64,000 bases of DNA from Pseudomonadota bacterium (GTDB lineage: Bacteria; Pseudomonadota; Gammaproteobacteria; Steroidobacterales; Steroidobacteraceae). Every line of letters begins with the position of its first letter. The first letter of the stretch is position 1. Made by a program: the position numbers and the translations under genes. The stretch covers positions 1 through 64,000 of the forward strand of contig JADJOO010000003.1 in assembly GCA_016713725.1 (NCBI GenBank). Direction: 5' to 3'. Of the stretch, positions 26,802-34,957 are shown piece by piece. Under the pieces are notes generated by a model that saw nothing but the letters and a program-made list of their open reading frames with translations, was not told the origin of the DNA and did not search any database.

Positions 26802-28691
26802 ATGCGTCAGCAATCCCCTACCGCCCGACTTTACGCAATCTGCATCGTCCTGGTGCTGGGCGCCGCCGCCGCGTGGACGGCGCGCGCGGACGAGCCGCCA
26901 CGTGAAACGCCGCCACCCACGAAAATCCGTGATCTCGACTACGGCGACGTGCTGTTTCATTTCTTCCAGGACGACTACTTCGAAGCGATCGTCCGGCTGG
27001 AAGCGAACCGCGACTTCAATCGCCTGAGCCATCACGCGGCCGAGGCGGACCTGCTGTCGGGTGGCCTCTACCTCTCGCTGGGCCTGCACACCGAGGCGGA
27101 GCGCATCTTCGATCGCCTGCTCGCGGGTCCGGTGGCGCCCTCCGTGCGCGACCGGGCCCGTTTCTATCTCGCGCGCATCGGCTACCAGCGCGGCTACTAC
27201 GAAGGTGCGTTGCGAAATCTCGGGCTGATCGGGCAGCCATTGGCCGGCAACCTGGAACCCGAACGCCGCTTGCTGGAAGCGAACGTGCTGATGAGCCTCG
27301 GCCGCTATGGCGAGGCGGCGCAGCGCCTTGCAAGCTGGAGCGACACGAGCGGCTGGTCCAACTACGCGCGCTTCAACCTCGGCGTGGCGCTGGTGCGCGC
27401 GGGTGACACGGCACGTGGCCGCCAGTACCTCGAGCAGGTGGGCACGATGCCAGCCAGCAACGAGGAACAGGCGTCGTTGCGGGATCGCGCCAACCTGGCG
27501 CTGGGATTCGCCTTGTTGCAGCAGCAGGGCAGCGACGAACCGGCGGCGGTGCTGAGCCGGGTGCGCCTCGATGGGCCGTTCACGAACAAGGCGTTGCTGG
27601 CGCTCGGCTGGGCCGAGGCCAACGCCAACCATCCCGAGCGCGCGCTCGTGCCCTGGCTCGAACTGCAGCAGCGGACGATTCTCGATGCGTCGGTGCAGGA
27701 ATCGCTGATTGCCGTGCCGTACGCGTACGTCAAGCTCGCTTCCAACGGGCAGGCGTCGCAGCAGTACCGTGCGGCGGTGGACGCCTATACGCGTGAGTCG
27801 CGCCGGATCGACGAGTCGATCGCGTCGATCCGCGAGGGCGGCTTCCTCGACTCGATCCTGGCGACCGTGCCGAAAAGCGATCGTCCAGGCTGGTTCTGGC
27901 AACTCGAGACGCTGCCGGACGCGCCGCATACCCGCTACCTCTATCACCTGATGGCCTCGCACGAATTCCAGGAAGGCCTGAAGAACTACCGCGACCTGCG
28001 CCTGATGCAGGCCAACCTCTCGCGCTGGACCGATTCGCTCGAGGCGTTCGGCGCCATGATCGAGGCGCGTGAGATCGCCGCGACGGAGCGGGAGCCGCGC
28101 CGGCAGGAAATGCTCACGGGCACGGACCTGACTTCGCTGGCGCAGCGGCAGCAGCAACTGACCGACCGCTTTGCCCAGGTGGAAGCGAGTCGCGAGATCG
28201 TGGCGCTTGCATCACCGCCTGAGCGGGCGCAGTGGGAAGCGCTCGCGCGCATCGACGCGACGCTGGCCTCCATGCCGGCTGGGCCCCAGCGTGACGAGTT
28301 CAATGAGCGCGCGCGCCTGCTGCGTGGCGCGCTGTCGTGGGAACTCGATCGCGCATACAAGGTGCGCGCGACGCAGACACGTCGCGACCTGAAGCAGGCG
28401 CAAGCGGCACTGGCCGAGGCCGGTACGCGCCTCGCGGCGATCGGCGAGGCAGGCGACCTGGTGCCGCGCAACACCGAGGGCTTCGCGGGCCGTGTCGACG
28501 CACTCTCCGAGCGGGTTGCGCGCATCGTTCCCCTGCTCGACGCCACGGCCCTCGCGCAGGAGCGTGCGCTTGCCGGCATCGCTGTCGCGGAGCTGCAGGC
28601 GCAACAGAAGCGCCTGGGCAGTTACTCGACGCAGGCACAGTTCGCCCTGGCCTCGCTGTACGACGGTGCCTCGAACGGTGGCGGCAAATGA
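26802..28691 (+). CDS. exported tetratricopeptide repeat protein
   Basis: A 629-residue protein with a signal peptide (LYAICIVLVLGAAAAWTARA). TPR-like helical hairpins fill about residues 45-330: LLSGGLYLSLGLHTEAERIF, RARFYLARIGYQRGYYEGAL, ARFNLGVALVRAGDTARGRQ, KALLALGWAEANANHPERAL. A helical, probably coiled-coil region covers about 400-629 (QRQQQLTDRFAQVEASREIV, RRDLKQAQAALAEAGTRLA). TPR scaffolds of this kind connect inner-membrane stators with outer-membrane parts in Glt/Agl-type and Tol-like systems. The ATG at 26802 begins the signal peptide; upstream in-frame residues have no sensible composition. Its stop overlaps the next start (ATGA). Confidence 0.85.
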   Translation: MRQQSPTARLYAICIVLVLGAAAAWTARADEPPRETPPPTKIRDLDYGDVLFHFFQDDYFEAIVRLEANRDFNRLSHHAAEADLLSGGLYLSLGLHTEAERIFDRLLAGPVAPSVRDRARFYLARIGYQRGYYEGALRNLGLIGQPLAGNLEPERRLLEANVLMSLGRYGEAAQRLASWSDTSGWSNYARFNLGVALVRAGDTARGRQYLEQVGTMPASNEEQASLRDRANLALGFALLQQQGSDEPAAVLSRVRLDGPFTNKALLALGWAEANANHPERALVPWLELQQRTILDASVQESLIAVPYAYVKLASNGQASQQYRAAVDAYTRESRRIDESIASIREGGFLDSILATVPKSDRPGWFWQLETLPDAPHTRYLYHLMASHEFQEGLKNYRDLRLMQANLSRWTDSLEAFGAMIEAREIAATEREPRRQEMLTGTDLTSLAQRQQQLTDRFAQVEASREIVALASPPERAQWEALARIDATLASMPAGPQRDEFNERARLLRGALSWELDRAYKVRATQTRRDLKQAQAALAEAGTRLAAIGEAGDLVPRNTEGFAGRVDALSERVARIVPLLDATALAQERALAGIAVAELQAQQKRLGSYSTQAQFALASLYDGASNGGGK

Positions 28692-31600
28692 GCGCCTCCC
28701 GCTTCGCCTGGGTCGCCATCGCCGGCGTCGTGGCCAGTGGCTGGTCGGGCTCGGCCGAGAGCGCACGCAAGAAGGTCGAGCCGACGCTCGGCTCGCTCGC
28801 GGGCCGCAGCGCACCAGTGGATCGCTCGTTGCCGGTCCAGGCGGCGCCCGAGGACGCCGCGAACAGTTACCAGGCGTTCCTGCAGATCGATGGCGCGGAC
28901 CCGGCGCTCCGGGCGCAGGCCCTGCGCAGGCTTGGCGACCTGCGACTCGAGCAGGCAGTAGCCCTCAGCGGCGAGGGTGAGGTCGTGGATCCAGCGGCAC
29001 AGGCGAAGGCGGTTGAAGCCGTCGCCGCGTACCAGGCACTGCTGCGCGACTATCCCCAGTACGAGGCGCGCGACGCGGCCCTGTATCAGCTCGCGCGCGC
29101 CTCCGAAGTGGCGGGCGATGCCAGTGCCGCGATGACGGCGCTCGATGAGCTGGTCCTGCGGCATCCGCAGGAGCCCGTGCGGACGAGGCGCAGTTCCGCC
29201 GCGGCGAAGTGTTCTTCAGCGCGAAGCGTTATGCGGAGGCGGAACAGGCGTACGCGGCGGTGCTCGCAATGGGTGCGGCCAGCACGTTCCATGAGCAGGC
29301 GCTCTACAAGCGTGGCTGGGCGCAATTCAAGCTCGGCGACAACGCGGCGAGCAGCCAGAATTTTCTTACCCTGCTTGACACCGTACTGGTGCAGGACGGG
29401 AAGCTCCGTGACGCGTCGCAGCTGACGCGGCCCCAGCAGGAGCTGTCCGACGACGCGCTGCGGGCGCTCAGCCTGATGTTTGCCGCGGACGAAGGCGCGG
29501 CATCGCTGCAGGCCGCGCTGGAACGGCGTGGCCCGGCTCCATACGAGTCTCGTCTCTACCGCGCGCTCGGCGATCTCTACGTCGAGAAAGAGCGCTACCA
29601 GGACGGCGCGGAGGTATACCGCTCGTTCGCGCGCCGGCAGCCGCTCGATCCCGAGGCACCCCTGTTGCTCGGCAAGGCGACCGAGGCCTATGGCAAGGCG
29701 GGCTTCAATGCGCTGGTGCTCGAATCGAAGCAGGAGCTGGTCGAACTCTATGGCCCGCGCAGCGCCTACTGGGCGCAACGGGGCGCGAGCATCGATCCGC
29801 GCGTGAGTGCGGCCGTGCAGGCGAACCTGCTGGACCTCGCACGACACCATCATGCGCTGGCGCAGAAGAAGGGCGGGGAGGCCGACCGCGACGCCGCCGT
29901 GCGCTGGTACCGCGAGTACCTCGACGGTTTCGACGCCACACCGGAGGCGCCGGCGACGCGCCTGCTGCTGGCTGACCTGCTGCTCGAAGGTTTGCGCTAC
30001 GTCGAGGCGGCCGACGAGTACGAAAAGGCCGCCTACAGCTACCAGAACGCGCCCGAAGCAGGCCGGGCCGGTTACGCCGCCCTGGTCGCGCTCGACAAGG
30101 CGGAACCGACGGTGCCCGCGGCCGAACGGCCGGCCCTGCGGCAGCGCGCCATCGAATCGTCGCTGCTGTTCTCGAGTACGTTCCCCGAGCACGTCGAAAC
30201 GCCGGGCGTTTTGACGCGCACCACCAAGCAGTTGTTCGATCTCGGCGACCGGGAACGCGCGGAAGCGGTCGCGCAGAGCGTGCTGGCACTTGGAGCACGC
30301 GCGAACGCCGAACAACAGCTCGTTGCCTGGACGGTACTCGCGCACACGTACTTTGACTCCGCGCGCTATGCGGAAGCCGAACGCGCCTATGGCGAAGTCG
30401 TCGCCCGCACGCCGGGCAACGATCCGCAGCATGCAGAGGCAGTCGAACGCCAGGCGGCCGCCGTGTACCGGCAGGCCGAGACCCGGCAGGCAGCGGGCGA
30501 TCATGCCGGTGCCGTGCAGGACTTCCTGCGTGTTGCCGCGGTTGCGCCGGCCTCGCCGATCCGCGCCAAGGCGGAATTCGACGCTGCGACGCTGCTGCTG
30601 CAGGACAAGCAGTGGACAGCCGCAGCGACGGTGCTCGAGAGCTTCCGGACCGCGTATCCGCAACACGAACTGGCCGCCGACGTTGACCGCAAGCTTGCCG
30701 TCGCATATGTCGAGTCCGGCCAGCAGGCCAAGGCCGCCGCTGAGTTCGAGCGGGTCGCTGCCCGAGCAACCGAGGATCCCGAAGTGCGCCGGACGGCGCT
30801 GTGGCAGGCGGCGGAACTGCAGGTCGCTGCGGGAGACCGTGCAGCGGCGAGCCGCGTCTACGCCGAGTACGTCAAGCGCTACCCGGCACCTGTCGGCCCG
30901 GCGCTCGACGCACGCCAGACGCTCGCCGACCTGGCGCGCGATGCCAACGACTCCGCCGGCCGCACGCGCTGGCTCGAAGACATCATCGTCGCCGACCGCG
31001 CGGCGGGCGCGGAGCGCACCGACCGAACGAAATTTCTCGCGGCTTCGGCGGCACTCGAACTTGCACGCCCGTTGGACGCGTCGGCGCGTGTCATCCGCCT
31101 GGCCCTGCCGCTCGAGAAATCGTTTCCGGCCAAGCGCAAGGCCCTCGAGGCGGCGCTGGGCGCCTATGGTCGCGCGGAGGAGTACGCCGTGGCGCAGGTC
31201 ACGACCGCATCGGTCTTCGCGATGGCGGATCTCTATCGCGACCTCGGCAGGGCGCTGTTGGAGTCGGACCGCCCGCAGAAGCTCGACGCCGAGGAACTCG
31301 AGCAATACGACCTGCTGCTCGAGGAGCAGGCGTTCCCGTTCGAAGAGAAAGCCATCGGCATCCACGAGCGCAATGCGCGGCTCGCCGCGCAAGGTGTCTT
31401 CGACGAGTGGGTACAGAAGAGCTATGCCGAACTCGCGCAGCTGAATCCGGGGCGCTATGCGCGCGCGGAAGTGGCGGACGCCCCGGTCGCAGTGCCGTCG
31501 CTGTTGCCGGAGGCCGACCCGGCCGCGCAGAACCAGCTGGGTGTGCAGAATCGCCAGGCAGGGCAGTTTGCCGACGCGCAGGCGGCGTACGAACGCGCGC

Positions 31601-31806
31601 TCGTGCTCGATCCGAATTTCGCGGATGCCGAGCGCAATCTCGCGATCCTGCACGACTTGTATCTCGATAATCCGCAGGCGGCGCTGCCGCACTACGAGCG
31701 TTACCAACTGCTGACACAGGGCGCGGACACGCAGGTGACCGCCTGGGTCGCGGAGCTCAAGACACGCATCGCCACCATGACACGAACTGCGGGGGCCACG
31801 CCGTGA
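28688..31806 (+). pseudogene. large exported tetratricopeptide repeat protein, one frameshift
   Basis: Starts at ATG 28688 (ATGA overlap) with a short signal-like segment (FAWVAIAGVVASGWSGSA) and runs in frame to about 29181, where one base is missing from a G run: adding G changes PVRTRRSS into PVRDEAQFRRGEVFFSAKRY and the protein then continues to 31806. The restored product is about 1039 residues built of TPR hairpins (RDAALYQLARASEVAGDASA, QALYKRGWAQFKLGDNAASS, RAKAEFDAATLLLQDKQWTA, ARQAGQFADAQAAYERAL-like end). It should be a periplasmic scaffold. The error type (G-run loss) and intact surroundings argue for a sequencing error rather than a dead gene. The last base pairs overlap the next GTG start. 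Confidence 0.8.
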
Positions 31807-32162
31807 AGCTACTTCTCCACTGCAGCCTCGCATTGCTGCTGGCAGGCATCCCGCTTGCGGCGGTCCACGCCGCGGATCCAGCGCCGAAGGGCGCTGCCAC
31901 CGACAAGGCAGTCGATCGCCTGCAACTCGACGCCACGGCCATCACCGGCAACCGCGAGCTGCCCAAGGTCATGAGCATCGTGCCGTGGAAGGCCGCCGAA
32001 CCGCCGGGCGGCCCCGATCGCCCGATGGGCAGCCTCATCGACGAACTGCTCGCGCCGCTCGATCGTGACGAATTCCGGCGCGAGATCAATTACTACCGCG
32101 ACCTTGCGTCGCCCACCGCACCCGTTTCAACAGTCCCCGTCCCCGGAGCAAGCCCGCAATGA
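31803..32162 (+). CDS. small exported hypothetical protein
   Basis: A 119-residue protein from a GTG at 31803 that overlaps the upstream stop (GTGA). It has a clear signal peptide (LLHCSLALLLAGIPLAAVHA) and then a low-complexity polar segment with a conserved-looking core, ITGNRELPKVMSIVPWKAAE, and a C-terminal Pro/Val tail. No family is recognised. It is coupled at both ends (its TGA overlaps the ATG of the ExbB-like gene), so it is almost certainly a fixed subunit or assembly factor of the operon's envelope complex. Confidence 0.78.
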   Translation: MKLLLHCSLALLLAGIPLAAVHAADPAPKGAATDKAVDRLQLDATAITGNRELPKVMSIVPWKAAEPPGGPDRPMGSLIDELLAPLDRDEFRREINYYRDLASPTAPVSTVPVPGASPQ

Positions 32163-32896
32163 GCACCATCGACTTGATCGTCAACTTCTTCAAGCAGGGT
32201 GGGGCGTTCCTCTACCCGATTGCGGCCGTCTTCGCGATCGGCCTCGGCGTCGCCGTCGAGCGCTTCATCTACCTGACGCGCGTCTCGTTCGGCAACCGTC
32301 GCCTCTGGGCGGAGCTGTCGCCGCTGATCCAGGCGGGAAATTTCCGCAAGGCGATGGAAGTCGCCGAGAGGACCGACTCCGCGCTCTCGACCATCATGCG
32401 CTACGGCATGTCGCGCGTTGCGACGGCCCAACGCCGTGACGACGTCGAGAAGGCCATGGAGGAAAGCCTGATCGAGGTGATCCCCCACCTCGAGAAGCGC
32501 ACCCATTACCTCGCGACGCTCGCCAACATCGGCATGTTGATGGGCCTGCTCGGCACCGTCATCGGCCTGATCCAGGCGTTCGCGGCGGTCGCTGCCGTGA
32601 ACCCCGCGGAGAAGGCGAGCATGCTCTCGGCCAGCATCTCGGTGGCGATGAACAACACGGCCCTCGGCCTCGGCCTCGCGATCACGCTGTTGCTGTGCCA
32701 CATGTACCTCGAGACCAAGACGACCGAACTCGTCGACAGCCTCGAAGTCGCTTCGATCAAGTTCCTGAACACCGTGGTCGAGCATCGCACCCGGTCGCCG
32801 CAGACCGTCACTTCAGCCGCGCAGGCCGCCTCGGCGCGCCCCGGCGTCGCTGCAGGGGCCCCGGAGGCGCCTGCCCGCGGGGCCGCACGCGCATGA
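32159..32896 (+). CDS. MotA/TolQ/ExbB proton channel family protein
   Basis: Inner-membrane stator subunit, 245 residues, that uses proton motive force to drive the periplasmic partners. Three membrane segments lie at about 17-39 (FLYPIAAVFAIGLGVAVERF), 117-145 (YLATLANIGMLMGLLGTVIG) and 158-184 (SISVAMNNTALGLGLAITLL), with the family's cytoplasmic loop between the first two and the proton-pathway threonines of TM2/TM3 (GLLGTVIG, NNTALG). The C-terminal 40 residues are an Ala/Pro tail. It overlaps both neighbours by four bases. Followed by two ExbD-type genes rather than one, as in TolQR/AglRQS-like machines. Confidence 0.92.
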   Translation: MSTIDLIVNFFKQGGAFLYPIAAVFAIGLGVAVERFIYLTRVSFGNRRLWAELSPLIQAGNFRKAMEVAERTDSALSTIMRYGMSRVATAQRRDDVEKAMEESLIEVIPHLEKRTHYLATLANIGMLMGLLGTVIGLIQAFAAVAAVNPAEKASMLSASISVAMNNTALGLGLAITLLLCHMYLETKTTELVDSLEVASIKFLNTVVEHRTRSPQTVTSAAQAASARPGVAAGAPEAPARGAARA

Positions 32897-33405
32897 GGAG
32901 GAGCTCTGCCCTCGCGCGGCGGCAACAGCGCAACCACGCGCGTTACCGGGGCCGCAACGACCTGACGATCGTGCCGATGCTGGACGTGATGGTCATCCTC
33001 GCGTTCTTCCTGATCTTCACGGCGGTGTTCTCGAAGACCAGCGTGCTGGAGGTGAACCTGCCCGGGCCGGCGACGATGGCCGCCAACGAGACGCCGCGCT
33101 TTGAACTCGAACTGATCCTGCGCAGGTCGGGAATCGAGGTCGCGGACCGCAACCAGGGCGTGCTTGAGACCATTCCGACCGGCGCCAACGGCCAGGACGT
33201 CGCGAAGCTGGCCGAGTACCTCGCCGCGCTCAAGGCGAAAGTGCCCGACGTGGACCACGCGACGCTGCTGGTCGCCGAGGATGTCGATTACGACACGATC
33301 GTTCAGGTAATGGACGCTGCACGCATGCGGCTGACGGTCGATGGCGGCAAGGTGTCGCGCGAAACGCTCTTTCCGCAGATTGCACTGGGAGATGCTCCGA
33401 CATGA
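32893..33405 (+). CDS. ExbD/TolR family biopolymer transport protein (first copy)
   Basis: A 170-residue inner-membrane protein with one TM helix (about 28-47) that carries the essential protonatable aspartate, D31, in VPMLDVMVILAFFLIF. A periplasmic domain follows, ending in a ligand-facing segment (ATLLVAEDVDYDTIVQVMDA) typical of ExbD/TolR. The ATG at 32893 overlaps the ExbB stop (ATGA) and is followed by AGGAGG-like codons; longer upstream frames lie inside the ExbB gene. It should pair with the ExbB-like channel. Its stop overlaps the second copy by four bases, implying fixed stoichiometry. Confidence 0.92.
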   Translation: MRRSSALARRQQRNHARYRGRNDLTIVPMLDVMVILAFFLIFTAVFSKTSVLEVNLPGPATMAANETPRFELELILRRSGIEVADRNQGVLETIPTGANGQDVAKLAEYLAALKAKVPDVDHATLLVAEDVDYDTIVQVMDAARMRLTVDGGKVSRETLFPQIALGDAPT

Positions 33406-33908
33406 TCCGCACCGGAATGCGGCGCCATTCGCGCCACGGCAAGGGCGGCGGCGGCCATGGGCCGCTCGCGCTGATCCCCATGATCGACATGCTCACGATC
33501 CTGGTCGTGTACCTGCTGGTGCACGCCGCGGACATGGAAATCCTGCCGAACTCGAAGAACATCACGATCCCGATGTCGAATTCGGAACAGAAGCCGCGCG
33601 AGGCCACCGTAGTGATGGTGACGCGCGACATGCTGTACGTGAACGGCGAGGCGGTCGTCACCGTCGCCGACCTCGGCGCGACCAGCGGCCAGGTGAACGA
33701 ACCCTTGCGTGCCGCGCTCGATGCCCAGGCGCAGGGCCTGTTGCCGGGCTCGGAGGCGAACCGTGAAGTCACGGTGATGGCGGAGAAGTCGCTGCCGTAC
33801 GCCATCTTGCGCAAAGTCGTCGCCAGCAGTTCGGCCGCCGAGTACACGAAGGTGTCGCTCGCAGTCGTAGAGCGCGAACAGGCCTTCTCCGGCCTTGCAG
33901 GCGTCTGA
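33402..33908 (+). CDS. ExbD/TolR family biopolymer transport protein (second copy)
   Basis: A 168-residue paralogue of the preceding gene, only distantly similar to it. The TM helix (about 24-41) has the conserved aspartate D29 in IPMIDMLTILVVYLLV, after a Gly/His-rich cytoplasmic start. The periplasmic part (VVMVTRDMLYVNGEAVVTVA, VTVMAEKSLPYAILRKVVAS) fits the family. Two different ExbD-like proteins for a single ExbB-like channel resemble the AglRQS gliding stator and TolQR-derived systems more than a plain TonB-ExbBD set. The AgmX-like gene follows 14 bases later. Confidence 0.9.
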   Translation: MIRTGMRRHSRHGKGGGGHGPLALIPMIDMLTILVVYLLVHAADMEILPNSKNITIPMSNSEQKPREATVVMVTRDMLYVNGEAVVTVADLGATSGQVNEPLRAALDAQAQGLLPGSEANREVTVMAEKSLPYAILRKVVASSSAAEYTKVSLAVVEREQAFSGLAGV

Positions 33909-33922
33909 GAGGTCCACGCGCC

Positions 33923-34858
33923 ATGAGCAGCACCGCCGTCGCCAGCAACTTCCGCATCTATGACCTGCCATGGACACCTTCGCCCGAGGAGGAGCGCCGG
34001 TTTCGCCGCGTGCTCGGTGCGGCGCTGGGCCTGTTCATCGGGTTAGGCATAGTCATCCCGTTGCTGCCGGACAAGCCGCGCACGCCCGCAATGGCGCCGG
34101 CCGTGCCGGAGCGCATCGTCGAATTCATTCTCGAGCAGCCCAAGCCGAAACCGAAGCCAGTCGAGGTCGTGCAACCCAAGCCGGTCGAAGTCCCCAAGGT
34201 CGAGGTGCGGATCGAGCGCCCGGTACCCGTCGTGCAACCCGAGCCGAAACCCGATCCACGCAAGAAAGCGGCGGCCGCGGGCTTATTGGCCATGTCGGAT
34301 CAACTGGCTGAACTGCGTGACCTCGACGTCAAGACGAACCTCGATGCCAGGTCCCTGAATGCTGGCGCCGGCGAACGCACGCGCGTCGACCGCTCGATTC
34401 TCACTGCCAAGGTGGGGACGGGCAGCGGCGGGATCGCGGTGGGCGAGGTCAGCAGGGGGTTTGGCGGCGGATCGACCGGCCTGAAGGGGCACGCCACGGC
34501 CAAGGTGGCGTCCGCGACGACCGAATCCGGCGCGGCGGAAGCCCAGCGGTCTGGCAAGAGCGCCAAGGCCGCCCGCACCCGGGAAGAGATCGAATTGGTC
34601 TTTGATAAGAACAAATCGGCGATCTACTCGCTATACAGCCGGGCGCTCCGGGAAAATCCCGCGTTGCAGGGCAAGCTGGTCCTGGAGGTCACCATCGCGC
34701 CGTCGGGCGAAGTCACTGAATGTCGCGTGATTTCCAGCGAATTGGCCGACCCGGAGCTCGAGCGCAAGCTGGTCGCCCGCGTCAAGATGTTCCGGTTCGA
34801 GGACCGCGACGTCGCCACCATGACGACCACCAAGCCGATCGAGTTCTTCCCCGCCTGA
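33923..34858 (+). CDS. AgmX/PglI C-terminal domain protein (TonB-like energy transducer)
   Basis: A 311-residue protein with one N-terminal TM helix (about 32-49, LGAALGLFIGLGIVIPLLP), a Pro/Lys/Glu-rich spacer of TonB type (EQPKPKPKPVEVVQPKPVEV, 71-90), a glycine/serine-rich linker, and a C-terminal domain of about 95 residues (NKSAIYSLYSRALRENPALQ, LVLEVTIAPSGEVTECRVIS) that matches the AgmX/PglI family, named for Myxococcus gliding proteins. It should carry force from the ExbB/ExbD stator across the periplasm. GAGG lies ten bases upstream of the ATG. It is the last gene of the riboswitch operon; a GC hairpin follows at 34882-34903. Confidence 0.9.
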   Translation: MSSTAVASNFRIYDLPWTPSPEEERRFRRVLGAALGLFIGLGIVIPLLPDKPRTPAMAPAVPERIVEFILEQPKPKPKPVEVVQPKPVEVPKVEVRIERPVPVVQPEPKPDPRKKAAAAGLLAMSDQLAELRDLDVKTNLDARSLNAGAGERTRVDRSILTAKVGTGSGGIAVGEVSRGFGGGSTGLKGHATAKVASATTESGAAEAQRSGKSAKAARTREEIELVFDKNKSAIYSLYSRALRENPALQGKLVLEVTIAPSGEVTECRVISSELADPELERKLVARVKMFRFEDRDVATMTTTKPIEFFPA

Positions 34859-34881
34859 GACCCGTTCTGAGTCCATAACCA

Positions 34882-34903
34882 CCCGGCCTTTCCGCTGGCC
34901 GGG
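34882..34903 (+). terminator. GC hairpin after the AgmX-like gene
   Basis: CCCGGCC and GGCCGGG form a 7-bp stem with an 8-base loop, 24 bases after the stop codon of the operon's last gene. It is followed by GG and TAGCT rather than a T run, so intrinsic termination would be weak. The rest of 34859-34957 holds only a Shine-Dalgarno (GCGAGGA) for the next gene. Confidence 0.35.
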
Positions 34904-34957
34904 GGTAGCTCCCTAGCATCCACGTACCCGCAATTGATCCGCGGGGCGAGGAATGCC

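Noticed and set aside
29086..31833. A 915-codon open frame on the minus strand opposite the second TPR gene
   Set aside because: It is the exact antisense of a conserved TPR gene, has Arg/His-rich, domain-free translation and exists only because stop codons are rare in GC-rich sequence.
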